A stretch of 22,292 nucleotides of DNA from Anaerolineaceae bacterium UBA6133 (lineage in GTDB: Bacteria; Chloroflexota; Anaerolineae; Anaerolineales; Anaerolineaceae), in the NCBI GenBank assembly GCA_002435825.1, contig DIVL01000017.1:1-22292 (forward strand), in the 5' to 3' direction. Under the pieces are notes generated by a model. It was given only the letters and a program-made list of their open reading frames with translations. It searched no databases and was not told the origin of the DNA. This document shows, in pieces, positions 7,052 through 14,032 of the stretch (position 1 is its first letter; every line of letters starts with the position of its first letter). The position numbers and the translations under genes were made by a program.

Positions 7052-8036
7052 TTGTATCTCTTTCAACCCAGTTCGACCCGAGTTCTTTTAGGTATCGCTC
7101 CGCGCTAATGATTACATCTTCTTGAATACTTTGTAAATTCCCTTCAACATCAGCCCCCGCGGCCGCCTTGTGACCTCCCCCTCCAAATTCTCTTGCGAGT
7201 TTTGACACATCCACACCTTCCACGGATCGCCAGCTGATTTTCACTCCTCCACCTTCTTGTTCCACAAAAAGGATGGTAATCAGCGGACCTTTAATGGCAG
7301 ATAGAATGTTGATCAAGTCAGCATCATCGTTGCCCTGATAACTGGAAACAATTCTATCATTAAGAGTTAGTAACGACCACAAAATTGCATCATTTTGATG
7401 AATCTTCGACAAGCCCTGCCCCCAGTAGCGCGCCTCCGCCAGGGTTTTATCGCTCAGCGTTTTCAGGTAAACGTCGTGAAAATCCGCGCCTTTTTCCATC
7501 AGGTCTGCTGCCCCACGCAAAGCTGCGGGTTGGGTATTGCCAGTGCGAAAACCAATCGTGTCCGAGAGCAAGCCCGTCAGCAAGCAGGTAGCCGCATCCC
7601 GGGTGATGGTAAGCCCCCATTGCGGCAGGCTGTCCACCAGGATCAGGGCTGTCGCCTCAACTTCTGGCAGGACGTACTCCAATTTCCCGAAATCATCATG
7701 GGTATTGTGATGGTCAATCACCAGATCAGGGGCGGGAAGCCCGTCCAGCACATGACCGATGCGCATGATGTCAGAACTATCGACTACGATCAGATAATCA
7801 TATTCCTGGGGCACAGAAGTCATGACTTCTGCCGCGCCAGGAAGAAATGCATACTTCTCCGGCATGCCGTCCTGCAGGACGCAATCAACGTGTTTCCCGC
7901 TGGCACGCAGGGCATGCGCCAGACCGAGCATTGAACCAACCGCATCCCCATCCGGGCGAATGTGACCTACTATGACTAAGTTTTGTGCCGCAGCGATCTG
8001 CTGCTGGATGGTATCATCCAGTTTGTTAATCGTCAT
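7044..8036 (-). CDS. nrnA: DHH/DHHA1 nanoRNase / pAp phosphatase
   Basis: The product is a cytoplasmic DHH-family phosphoesterase that degrades very short oligoribonucleotides and may dephosphorylate pAp. It has 330 residues. The metal-binding motifs are visible in order: GHIRPDGDAVGS (24-35), VVDSSD (84-89) and IDHHNTHDDFG (107-117). The C-terminal DHHA1 domain carries FGGGGHKAAAGA. The frame runs on to 8138 inside rbfA, but ATG 8036 begins the family's usual N-terminus and overlaps the end of rbfA by 11 nt. A DHH gene between rbfA and truB is a common arrangement in bacteria and supports the call. Confidence 0.93.
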   Translation of the reverse strand: MTINKLDDTIQQQIAAAQNLVIVGHIRPDGDAVGSMLGLAHALRASGKHVDCVLQDGMPEKYAFLPGAAEVMTSVPQEYDYLIVVDSSDIMRIGHVLDGLPAPDLVIDHHNTHDDFGKLEYVLPEVEATALILVDSLPQWGLTITRDAATCLLTGLLSDTIGFRTGNTQPAALRGAADLMEKGADFHDVYLKTLSDKTLAEARYWGQGLSKIHQNDAILWSLLTLNDRIVSSYQGNDDADLINILSAIKGPLITILFVEQEGGGVKISWRSVEGVDVSKLAREFGGGGHKAAAGADVEGNLQSIQEDVIISAERYLKELGSNWVERDTNE

Positions 8037-8520
8037 TATCAATAAAGCCGTCCTGATCGATTTCATCCAGCTCCGGAAGGTCATCATCCGATTCCCAATC
8101 CTTCTCTGTGATCTCATCAAAAAAGTCTTCATCTCCATTAGGAATTAATTCGTCAGTATCGTCCATTTTTTCGCTTTCATCGTGCAATTTTGCCAACAGG
8201 CTGTCGATCCGGTCCGCTCTTTCTGGGGTTGGATCCCAAAAGAACCGCAGACGGGGCATTACACGCAGGTCGACTTCCTGGGAAATTTCATACTTCAGAT
8301 AGCCGCGAGCGTGGTTCAAGGCGGCAATTACTTCGCGCGATGATTTTGACCCATCCAATGAAGAAACATAGATGTTGGCAAAATCCAATTCGCGATCGAC
8401 TTTGACATCCGTAACTGAAACGCCAGCCAGTCGTGGATCATCAATCTTGGATATCAGCAGTACCGATAGGACCTGTTTTATCCGGTCGTTAATTCGTTTC
8501 ATTCTCAAAGGGGTTGGCAT
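8026..8520 (-). CDS. rbfA: 30S ribosome-binding factor A
   Basis: RbfA binds the 30S subunit near the 16S rRNA 5' region and is needed for late maturation and cold growth. The KH-type domain is recognisable: RMKRINDRIKQVLSVLL, DPRLAGVSVTDVKVDREL, ANIYVS and RVMPRLRFFWDPTPERADRID. From about residue 110 a very acidic tail of roughly 50 residues follows (many Asp/Glu), lengthening the protein to 164 residues against about 115-135 in many bacteria. ATG 8520 is chosen over the frame's upstream extension because AAGGAG precedes it at good spacing. It lies 26 nt after infB. Confidence 0.95.
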   Translation of the reverse strand: MPTPLRMKRINDRIKQVLSVLLISKIDDPRLAGVSVTDVKVDRELDFANIYVSSLDGSKSSREVIAALNHARGYLKYEISQEVDLRVMPRLRFFWDPTPERADRIDSLLAKLHDESEKMDDTDELIPNGDEDFFDEITEKDWESDDDLPELDEIDQDGFIDNDD

Positions 8521-8546
8521 ACTTTTTCTCCTTAACTGAAAGCTTA

Positions 8547-10331
8547 TTAGCCGCCAAACTTTTCCATCACGAAGCATTCGAACAGGTCGCCCACTTCGAA
8601 ACTTTCAAAGTTCCTGAGTGTAATTCCGCACTCCATGCCCTCACGCACCTCGCGCACGTCGTCTTTTTCACGGCGAATGCTCGATATTTCAGTCTTCACC
8701 ACTTCCTCACCTGCGCGCATCACATGCACGGAAGCATTCCTGCGTAACTCACCCGTCAACACCCGGCACCCTGCCGCAGTTCCGCCTTTTGAGACCTTGA
8801 AGGTCGCCAAAACAGCCGCCTTACCGATCACACGCTCGACCATCTCGGGTTCGAGCAGACCATTAAGGGCTTTTTCGACATCTTCGATCAGGCGGTAAAT
8901 GATCTTGTAGAGGCGAATGGACACGCCTTCAACCTCTGCTCCTCGACGGGCACCCTGGTCAACATCCACATCAAAACCAAGCACAATGGCATTGGAAGCA
9001 GCTGCCAGCATCACGTCACTTTCGGTCACATTGCCGGTTTCAGCGTGCAAAATCTTTACCCTCAGACCCTTTTGCTTTTTACCCAGGTCCTCGAGCTCGT
9101 TGATGATAGGCTCAAGAGAACCCTGAACATCAGCCTTGAGGATCAGGCGCAGGTCTTTTGCACGTCCGGACTTATACTGGCTGAAAAGTTCTTCGAGGGT
9201 AGCGCGTTTGGTATTCCGTTTGGCTTCGCGAGCAGCCTTGCGCTGGGCAACAATTGCGCGCCCTTCACGTTCATTAGCAACCACCTGGAAGAGGTCGCCA
9301 GCTTCAGGCAGGGCATTCAGCCCCATAACTACTACTGGGGTCGAGGGACCAGCCTTGCTGACCCGCTTGTTGCGCTGATCGAACAAAGCCTTGATCTTGC
9401 CGGTGCCTTCACCTGCAACTACCACGTCACCAACTTTTAAAGTGCCGTTCTGCACGAGCAGGGTTGCCATGTTGCCGGTGGATTTATCCAGTTGCGCCTC
9501 CACGACTGTGCCAATGCAAGCCCCTTTGGGATTGGCTTTGATGGTCAGATCGTCTGCTACCAATAGGATCGTTTCAAGCAGGTCTTCCAGACCGCGTTTT
9601 GCTTTCGCGGAAACTGGCATGATGAATGTATCACCTTCCCACTCTTCAGGCTGCAGACCGATGTCAGCCAGTTGGGTCTTCACGCGTTCCAGGTTGGCAT
9701 CGCTTTTATCAATTTTATTGAGTGCTACCACAATCGGCACCTGGGCAGCTTTAGCGTGGTTGGTAGCCTCGCGGGTTTGCGGTTGCACGCCGTCATCTGC
9801 TGCCACCACCAGAACCACAATATCCGCTCCTTGGGCGCCGCGGGCGCGCATAGAGGAAAATGCAGCATGACCAGGGGTGTCAAGGAAGGTGATGGTACGG
9901 TCTTTGTGTTGGATCTGGTAAGCACCGATGTGCTGTGTAATCCCACCCACTTCGCCGCCAGCGACGTCAGTATGACGAATGGCATCCAACAGGGTGGTCT
10001 TGCCGTGATCAACATGCCCAAGGATCGTCACAACTGGTGGACGGGATTCGAGGTTTTTGGGGTCTTCTTCCAAAATCACACGTCTCCAAAGGGGAATTTC
10101 GCCCTCTTCTTCAACTACCACTTCTTCTTGCTCAAGTTGGGGCTCAAAGCCAAGCTCGGTCGCGACAACCGCTGCAGTATCAAAATCGATCTGCTGGTTG
10201 ATGCTGGCCATGACACCATTGGACATCAGGATTTTGATGACAGCAACAGCGCTGGTGCCCAGTAAAACGGCCAGCTCTCTTACCGATAGACTATAGGGAA
10301 GTTGAATTGTTTTTTCTTCAGTTTTGCTCAT
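8547..10331 (-). CDS. infB: translation initiation factor IF-2
   Basis: IF-2 is the GTPase that places initiator fMet-tRNA on the 30S subunit and drives 50S joining. The protein has 594 residues and is a short form: the N-terminal IF2_N-like segment (about 1-55) is followed almost directly by the G domain, without the long charged N-terminal region of enteric IF-2. GTPase motifs are G1 GHVDHGKT (105-112), G3 DTPGH (151-155) and G4 NKID (205-208). Domain II and the C-terminal tRNA-binding end (ISSIRREKDDVREVREGMECGI) are complete. ATG 10331 has GGAG upstream. It lies 75 nt downstream of ylxR, a gap that holds no L7Ae-type gene. Confidence 0.97.
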   Translation of the reverse strand: MSKTEEKTIQLPYSLSVRELAVLLGTSAVAVIKILMSNGVMASINQQIDFDTAAVVATELGFEPQLEQEEVVVEEEGEIPLWRRVILEEDPKNLESRPPVVTILGHVDHGKTTLLDAIRHTDVAGGEVGGITQHIGAYQIQHKDRTITFLDTPGHAAFSSMRARGAQGADIVVLVVAADDGVQPQTREATNHAKAAQVPIVVALNKIDKSDANLERVKTQLADIGLQPEEWEGDTFIMPVSAKAKRGLEDLLETILLVADDLTIKANPKGACIGTVVEAQLDKSTGNMATLLVQNGTLKVGDVVVAGEGTGKIKALFDQRNKRVSKAGPSTPVVVMGLNALPEAGDLFQVVANEREGRAIVAQRKAAREAKRNTKRATLEELFSQYKSGRAKDLRLILKADVQGSLEPIINELEDLGKKQKGLRVKILHAETGNVTESDVMLAAASNAIVLGFDVDVDQGARRGAEVEGVSIRLYKIIYRLIEDVEKALNGLLEPEMVERVIGKAAVLATFKVSKGGTAAGCRVLTGELRRNASVHVMRAGEEVVKTEISSIRREKDDVREVREGMECGITLRNFESFEVGDLFECFVMEKFGG

Positions 10332-10406
10332 ATTTACTCCGTCTCTCTTTAACGGTCACTTGCTCACAACCCCTCCGGACGCCATACACGAGCAAAACAA
10401 GATCTT

Positions 10407-10724
10407 TCAGGCGGTCATTGATTCCTCATCTGAAGTCTCGCCCTCAGGCAGAGTCTCCATAAAAGTTCTCAATGTCACCAGGTCTTGCTCCTGGATAGTG
10501 GTCCGCAGGGCATGTGCCAGTGAACCCTGCAAAGCTTTGACCCAACAGCTCTTCTGGTCATGAAGATAAGCTCCTCGACCAGGAAGTTTTCCGCTGGGGT
10601 CAATCACCACGCCCTCAGAGTTGCGCACAATGCGGGTCAGTTGCCTTTTTGGCAAAACTTGCCTGCATCCGACGCATGTCCTCTGAGGGACGTGCTTAAC
10701 TTTTTTTGCGGTTTTAGCTGCCAC
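10407..10724 (-). CDS. ylxR: YlxR/RnpM family RNA-binding protein
   Basis: The product is a small basic nucleic-acid-binding protein of the DUF448 (YlxR) family, reported in other bacteria as an RNase P modulator and metabolic regulator. It has 105 residues. Signature parts are RTCVGCRQVLPKRQL near residue 15 and GRGAYLHDQKSCW near residue 50. The start is a GTG at 10724: an in-frame TGA lies just upstream, and the nearby ATG at 10740 is in another frame. The ribosome-binding site is weak, so translation is probably coupled to nusA, whose stop lies 27 nt upstream. Confidence 0.92.
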   Translation of the reverse strand: MAAKTAKKVKHVPQRTCVGCRQVLPKRQLTRIVRNSEGVVIDPSGKLPGRGAYLHDQKSCWVKALQGSLAHALRTTIQEQDLVTLRTFMETLPEGETSDEESMTA

Positions 10725-10751
10725 CTTTACTCTGCTTCATCACACCAGCTT

Positions 10752-12662
10752 TTACCATTCTGCCCAGTCATCGTCATTGCGATGTTTGTGTCTCACAATA
10801 GTCGCATCACGATCGGGATCATATTCCACAGTATAGCCCTTGCGCTTCTTGCCTTTTTTCTTTTTGTCGCCAAGCAGACCATTCTCATCTTCTTCTTCAG
10901 ATGTTTCGCTCGTGCGGCGCATCGCATCCATCTGGAAGAGCTCTTCGAAGGATTTATCTTCCGCAACAGGTTCTTCAACCTCCGGTGTCACGACCGTCTC
11001 TTCGACTTCTTCCGGCTGATCGGCTATAGCTTCAGCCTCCGGAACGATTTCTTCTGTCAGCTCAACCTCTTCAACCGTAGCAGGTACCTCAACGATTGTT
11101 TCAGGCTCGACCTCGGCAGTTACTTCAGCTGTCTCCAGCTCAACTGGCTCGGTTTCGATGACCGGGAATTGATAGTTTTGGACAATCTCGAGAATTTCCT
11201 CCTGGGATTTTGGTCCAATGCCGTCGATGGCAAGGATTGCGTCGGGGTCCAATTTCACCTGGAGCATGAGGTCTCCAAAGGTTTCCAAAGCGGCTGACTG
11301 CAAGAGGACCTGCAAGTGCTCTCTGAGCTCTGTCACATCAAAGATGTTGAGTTCGAAGGCACGAGGGTCAATAGACTCACGCATTTTCCGGATTTCTGTC
11401 TGGCGGGCATCTTCTTCGACCTTGCGTTTGACCTCGCCGCGCTTTTCAACGCGATCCACAAAGCGTGCAATCAGGTTGCTGTCGTCCAGGTTAAGCACCC
11501 GACCCTCTTCTTTTTGTTGTAATAAGGCTTCAACTCTTGCGATGGTGTCAGCTTCTTCGGCTGCCAGTTTTGCAAGGCTTGGGTCCTTACGCAATTGCTC
11601 CAGTGCCCTGCTGGCAGCTTCAGAGACACTCATGATGTCAATCCGCCAGCCAGTCAGTTTGGCTGCCAGGCGGGCGTTTTGCCCTTCCCGGCCTATAGCC
11701 AGGCTGAGCTGATCCTCAGGCACAACGACCATTGCGGTTTTATCATCGCCCTGACCGTGGTTCAGGTAAACACCTGTAACCCGGGCGGGGCTGATGGCTT
11801 TGCTGATGTAAAGCGCTGAGTCAGGATTCCACTCGATGACGTCAATTTTTTCGTCATGCAGTTCGCGCACGATCGCCTGGATGCGGACACCCCTCTGCCC
11901 CACGCAGGCGCCAACTGGGTCGATGCCCTGCTGAGTGGCAGAGACTGCCACCTTGGCGCGCTGACCAGGCTCACGCGCGATGGACCGGATCTCAACGATT
12001 CCGTGGTAAATTTCAGGAACTTCGTTCTCCAGCAGCCGGCGCAGGAAATTGCGATGGGCGCGTGAAAGCACGATTTGCAGCCCCTTGGGCAGGTCCTTGA
12101 CCTCAGCCACGTACGAGCGGATGCGGTCGTGAATGCGGAAGCGTTCTGAGGGGATCATGTCCTTGCGCTGCATGGTACCTTCCGCCTTCAGGTCCAACCC
12201 GATGGTTGCCTGGCGCGAGTTGACCGCCTGTACGATGCCGCTGACGATCTCGCCTTCCTGTTTCTTGAAGAATTCGTATTGCGCGGCGCGTTCTGCGTCG
12301 CGGATCTTCTGTTGGATTGCCTGGCGGGCTGTTTGGGCAGCAATGCGGCCAAAGTTTTCAGGAGTGGATTCCACCATTACCAAATCGCCGAGCTGGCAAT
12401 CCGGATCGATCTGGCGCGCCTCGTCCAACAGGACTTCAGTTCGATGGTCATAAATTTCATCTGTGACTTCTTTTTCTGCAAAGACCTGCATGGTACCCTT
12501 GTCGAGATCAAAATCGACCCGAACCTCCTGGGCAGTAGACGCGCCAACCGATTTCCGGTAGGCGGACACCATGGCAGAATTGATCGCCCCCATGATGACC
12601 TCACGGGGCAAACCCTTGTCTTCCAGGATTTCGTTGAAAGCTAAGGCAAATTCGCTTTTCAT
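10752..12662 (-). CDS. nusA: transcription elongation/termination factor NusA
   Basis: NusA binds RNA polymerase and controls pausing, intrinsic termination and antitermination. ATG 12662 (636 residues) is chosen over an in-frame GTG at 12674 because GGAAAG precedes it. Domains in order are NusA-N (1-125), S1 (about 136-202), KH1 with GQRG (about 255-258) and KH2 with GREG (about 324-327). A helix-hairpin-helix-like segment, ILAIDGIGPKSQEEILEIV, lies near 470. After that comes a long Glu/Val/Pro-rich acidic stretch (about 490-585), then a KKKKGKKRK cluster and a terminal DDDWAEW. The acidic extension makes it longer than the roughly 350-500 residues common in the family. It heads the ylxR-infB-rbfA run. 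rimP, normally just upstream, is absent. Confidence 0.95.
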   Translation of the reverse strand: MKSEFALAFNEILEDKGLPREVIMGAINSAMVSAYRKSVGASTAQEVRVDFDLDKGTMQVFAEKEVTDEIYDHRTEVLLDEARQIDPDCQLGDLVMVESTPENFGRIAAQTARQAIQQKIRDAERAAQYEFFKKQEGEIVSGIVQAVNSRQATIGLDLKAEGTMQRKDMIPSERFRIHDRIRSYVAEVKDLPKGLQIVLSRAHRNFLRRLLENEVPEIYHGIVEIRSIAREPGQRAKVAVSATQQGIDPVGACVGQRGVRIQAIVRELHDEKIDVIEWNPDSALYISKAISPARVTGVYLNHGQGDDKTAMVVVPEDQLSLAIGREGQNARLAAKLTGWRIDIMSVSEAASRALEQLRKDPSLAKLAAEEADTIARVEALLQQKEEGRVLNLDDSNLIARFVDRVEKRGEVKRKVEEDARQTEIRKMRESIDPRAFELNIFDVTELREHLQVLLQSAALETFGDLMLQVKLDPDAILAIDGIGPKSQEEILEIVQNYQFPVIETEPVELETAEVTAEVEPETIVEVPATVEEVELTEEIVPEAEAIADQPEEVEETVVTPEVEEPVAEDKSFEELFQMDAMRRTSETSEEEDENGLLGDKKKKGKKRKGYTVEYDPDRDATIVRHKHRNDDDWAEW

Positions 12663-12721
12663 GTTTCTTTCCACTCCAAAATTTCACTAAATAAAAAAGT
12701 GGACACCTGCCCACTTTTCAT
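12659..12721 (-). CDS. putative 20-codon nusA leader ORF
   Basis: An ATG at 12721 opens a 20-codon frame that runs through the leader hairpin and stops at TGA, overlapping the nusA start as ATGA. No Shine-Dalgarno sequence is visible before it, so translation is doubtful. A second 16-codon ORF starting a little upstream in another frame also crosses the hairpin. If either is translated, the ribosome would disrupt the terminator stem. Confidence 0.25.
   Translation of the reverse strand: MKSGQVSTFLFSEILEWKET
12689..12718 (-). terminator. terminator-like hairpin in the nusA leader
   Basis: AAAAGTGG (12695-12702) and CCACTTTT (12711-12718) pair perfectly around an 8-nt loop. On - the stem runs directly into TTTTTTATTT. 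It lies about 33 nt before the nusA ATG and some 27-50 nt after the predicted transcription start, so it is placed as an attenuator. It could instead end transcripts coming from the PTS region upstream. Confidence 0.65.
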
Positions 12722-12751
12722 CGAGAAAAGTATTCATTTACGAACGTCTAT

Positions 12752-12779
12752 ATTCTACCAGATTTACGAATAAACGCAA
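12752..12779 (-). promoter_or_regulatory. promoter of the nusA operon
   Basis: On - TTGCGT (12779-12774) and TAGAAT (12757-12752) are separated by 16 bp, resembling a housekeeping sigma promoter. The start would be near 12745, giving a leader of about 80 nt before nusA that contains the hairpin at 12695-12718. Confidence 0.55.
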
Positions 12780-12893
12780 GTATTAAAGATTACTTGGAAC
12801 ATCGAATTTTACACCCTGAGTCAGGTGGACACTTCTTTTAAAGCAAAAAGGGTCAGTGGTGCCACCAAAGCTTTCTGTCTGAGTTGCCAGATT

Positions 12894-12989
12894 TTATTCC
12901 AGGCTAAACTTTAGCGCGGTTGTAACTGTATCGCTAATGCGACCATAATTGACGTGCGCCAGGCCTGCGGCAATTCTCATATGTTCCAT
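12894..12989 (-). pseudogene. 31-codon ORF, possible 5' remnant of an epimerase-like gene
   Basis: An ATG at 12989 with a GGGAAAGGAA ribosome-binding site lies 23 nt beyond the EIIA stop. It opens a frame of 31 codons whose start (MRIAAGLAHVNYGRISDTV) resembles the first beta-strand and helix of ribulose-phosphate 3-epimerase-type TIM barrels. A TAA stops it after LKFSLE. The following 100 bases have no continuation I can recognise. It may be a truncated gene from the decayed PTS locus or a genuine small protein. The epimerase resemblance rests on one short stretch. Confidence 0.4.
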
Positions 12990-13012
12990 TGTTTTCCTTT
13001 CCCTTTCTATCT

Positions 13013-13483
13013 TTATTCAACTGTCACAATATCGGACTGCCCGGCTTTGACCACTGCACCAGGATTTTTCACGCTGACCTTTTTATCGCCAGATGTGAAG
13101 ATAACCGCGGTGCTAATTGCTTTTACTTCCGGTGAGGCTGTGATGACCGCCAGGTCCATTTTTACCAGGGGATCACCGGCTTTCACTTTGTCGCCCTGTC
13201 TGACCAGAGCAAGAAAGCCCTTGCCCTCGAGCTTTACAGTACCCACGCCTATGTGGATCAGGATTTCATAGTCCTGGTTCTGCACCGCGGCTGCATGGGC
13301 AGTCGTAAATATCATTACCACCTCGCCATCGATCGGTGAACAGATCAATTCACCCGTCGGTTCGATGAAGAAACCATCTCCGAGCTTTTTTTGTCCGATC
13401 GCGTCATCCGGATAAGTGCTGATCTCGTGGATAGTGCCGTCGACTACTGCTACGATTTTGGTTTTTTTCTTGAAGAATAACAT
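13013..13483 (-). CDS. PTS glucose-type EIIA component
   Basis: EIIA(Glc)-type proteins receive phosphate from HPr and pass it to an EIIB domain, and can act as regulators. The 156-residue protein has the beta-sandwich family pattern: DGTIHEIS, DDAIGQKKLGDGFFIEP, SPIDGEVV, TAHA (His63) and ILIHIGVGTVKLEGKGF with the phosphoacceptor His77. ATG 13483 is chosen because AGGAGGGTAAG precedes it, although the frame is open to 13531. No intact EIIB/EIIC, HPr or EI gene is in the window, and the adjoining upstream gene is a decayed EIIB. The protein must therefore serve a permease encoded elsewhere, act only in regulation, or be a survivor of a dying operon. Confidence 0.88.
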   Translation of the reverse strand: MLFFKKKTKIVAVVDGTIHEISTYPDDAIGQKKLGDGFFIEPTGELICSPIDGEVVMIFTTAHAAAVQNQDYEILIHIGVGTVKLEGKGFLALVRQGDKVKAGDPLVKMDLAVITASPEVKAISTAVIFTSGDKKVSVKNPGAVVKAGQSDIVTVE

Positions 13484-13540
13484 CTTACCCTCCTGAGCAA
13501 GGTCGGAGGTCACTAGCGTGCCTTCCGACATATTTTACGA

Positions 13541-13720
13541 TTAATCCAAACCCAGAATGTCCCTGACCCTGGTCAACAGCGAGGTCACACGCAAGCCGTA
13601 GATGACTTGCAGGACATTTTGCAAACGCTGGACGCTAAGCGTTTCAAGGTGCTATTTCCAAATGGCAGTCACCGTTATCAGCGCAACCTGGTTGGCAGAT
13701 CACAATCAGCGATCCTCTGC
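13541..13720 (-). pseudogene. frameshifted remnant of a PTS EIIB domain
   Basis: On - one frame reads RIADCDLPTRLR around 13714-13681, which carries the TRLR signature of EIIB domains. The next frame then gives LITVTAIWK, an in-frame stop, and HLETLSVQRLQNVLQVIYGL followed by an ordered C-terminus that stops at TAA 13541-13543. The order TRLR, then QVI-G near the end, matches glucose/N-acetylglucosamine EIIB. At least one frameshift and one stop break it, and the phosphocysteine expected two residues before TRLR is not in place. It lies directly upstream of EIIA in the same direction, as in genuine PTS operons. The 5' part is missing. Confidence 0.6.
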
Positions 13721-13748
13721 CAAGAGGTCAAATTTGAGCTTGCCAATT

Positions 13749-13872
13749 TGAATTGTACATCGGTTATTTAAATCAGCCGGATTTTGAACCATAAAAGTGC
13801 CACCAAATGAATGGATTTTTCTTTAAATTACAATATTGTTAGGTTTTCCTTCGAATCCCGATGTACAATTCA
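13749..13872. repeat. 124-bp segment bounded by a perfect 15-bp inverted repeat
   Basis: TGAATTGTACATCGG (13749-13763) is exactly the reverse complement of CCGATGTACAATTCA (13858-13872). The 94-bp interior is AT-rich and has no ORF that makes sense. The arrangement resembles a MITE-like element, and it separates two truncated genes. I see no clear target-site duplication. A pair of regulatory sites for the downstream glucosidase is the main alternative. Confidence 0.6.
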
Positions 13873-13885
13873 TAGTGAGTCAAAA

Positions 13886-13999
13886 GTCCTTATAGGCAAG
13901 GTTGGCGCGATCGCTGTCAGCGGACTGGCAACCCAGGAAGATCACGACCTGATCGTTGAAGCGCTGCGCAAATTACAGGCAAAAGTCAATCAAGCCTGA
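13886..13999 (+). pseudogene. 3' remnant of a UPF0303/DUF336-type gene
   Basis: The last 35 or so codons before TGA 13999 read VGAIAVSGLATQEDHDLIVE and onward, which resembles the C-terminus of UPF0303 (heme-degrading-domain, GlcG/HbpS-related) proteins, where a VSGLP-x-x-EDH motif closes the fold. The open frame extends to 13811, but the upstream part crosses the inverted-repeat element and is unrelated sequence. The body of a protein normally about 150 residues long is therefore gone. It ends 33 nt before the glucosidase start. Confidence 0.6.
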
Positions 14000-14032
14000 A
14001 CACTTCTACGCAAACCTGAGGAGGTATCAGCA

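Noticed and set aside
7395..7934. 179-codon + strand frame
   Set aside because: It is antisense to nrnA, whose DHH motifs are intact, and has no family resemblance or ribosome-binding site.
9391..10265. Long + strand frames opposite infB
   Set aside because: Antisense shadows of a highly conserved gene, with Ser/Arg-rich compositions typical of out-of-frame translation.
10724..10740. ATG at 10740 as the ylxR start
   Set aside because: It is 16 nt from the GTG start and therefore out of frame. An in-frame TGA precedes the GTG.
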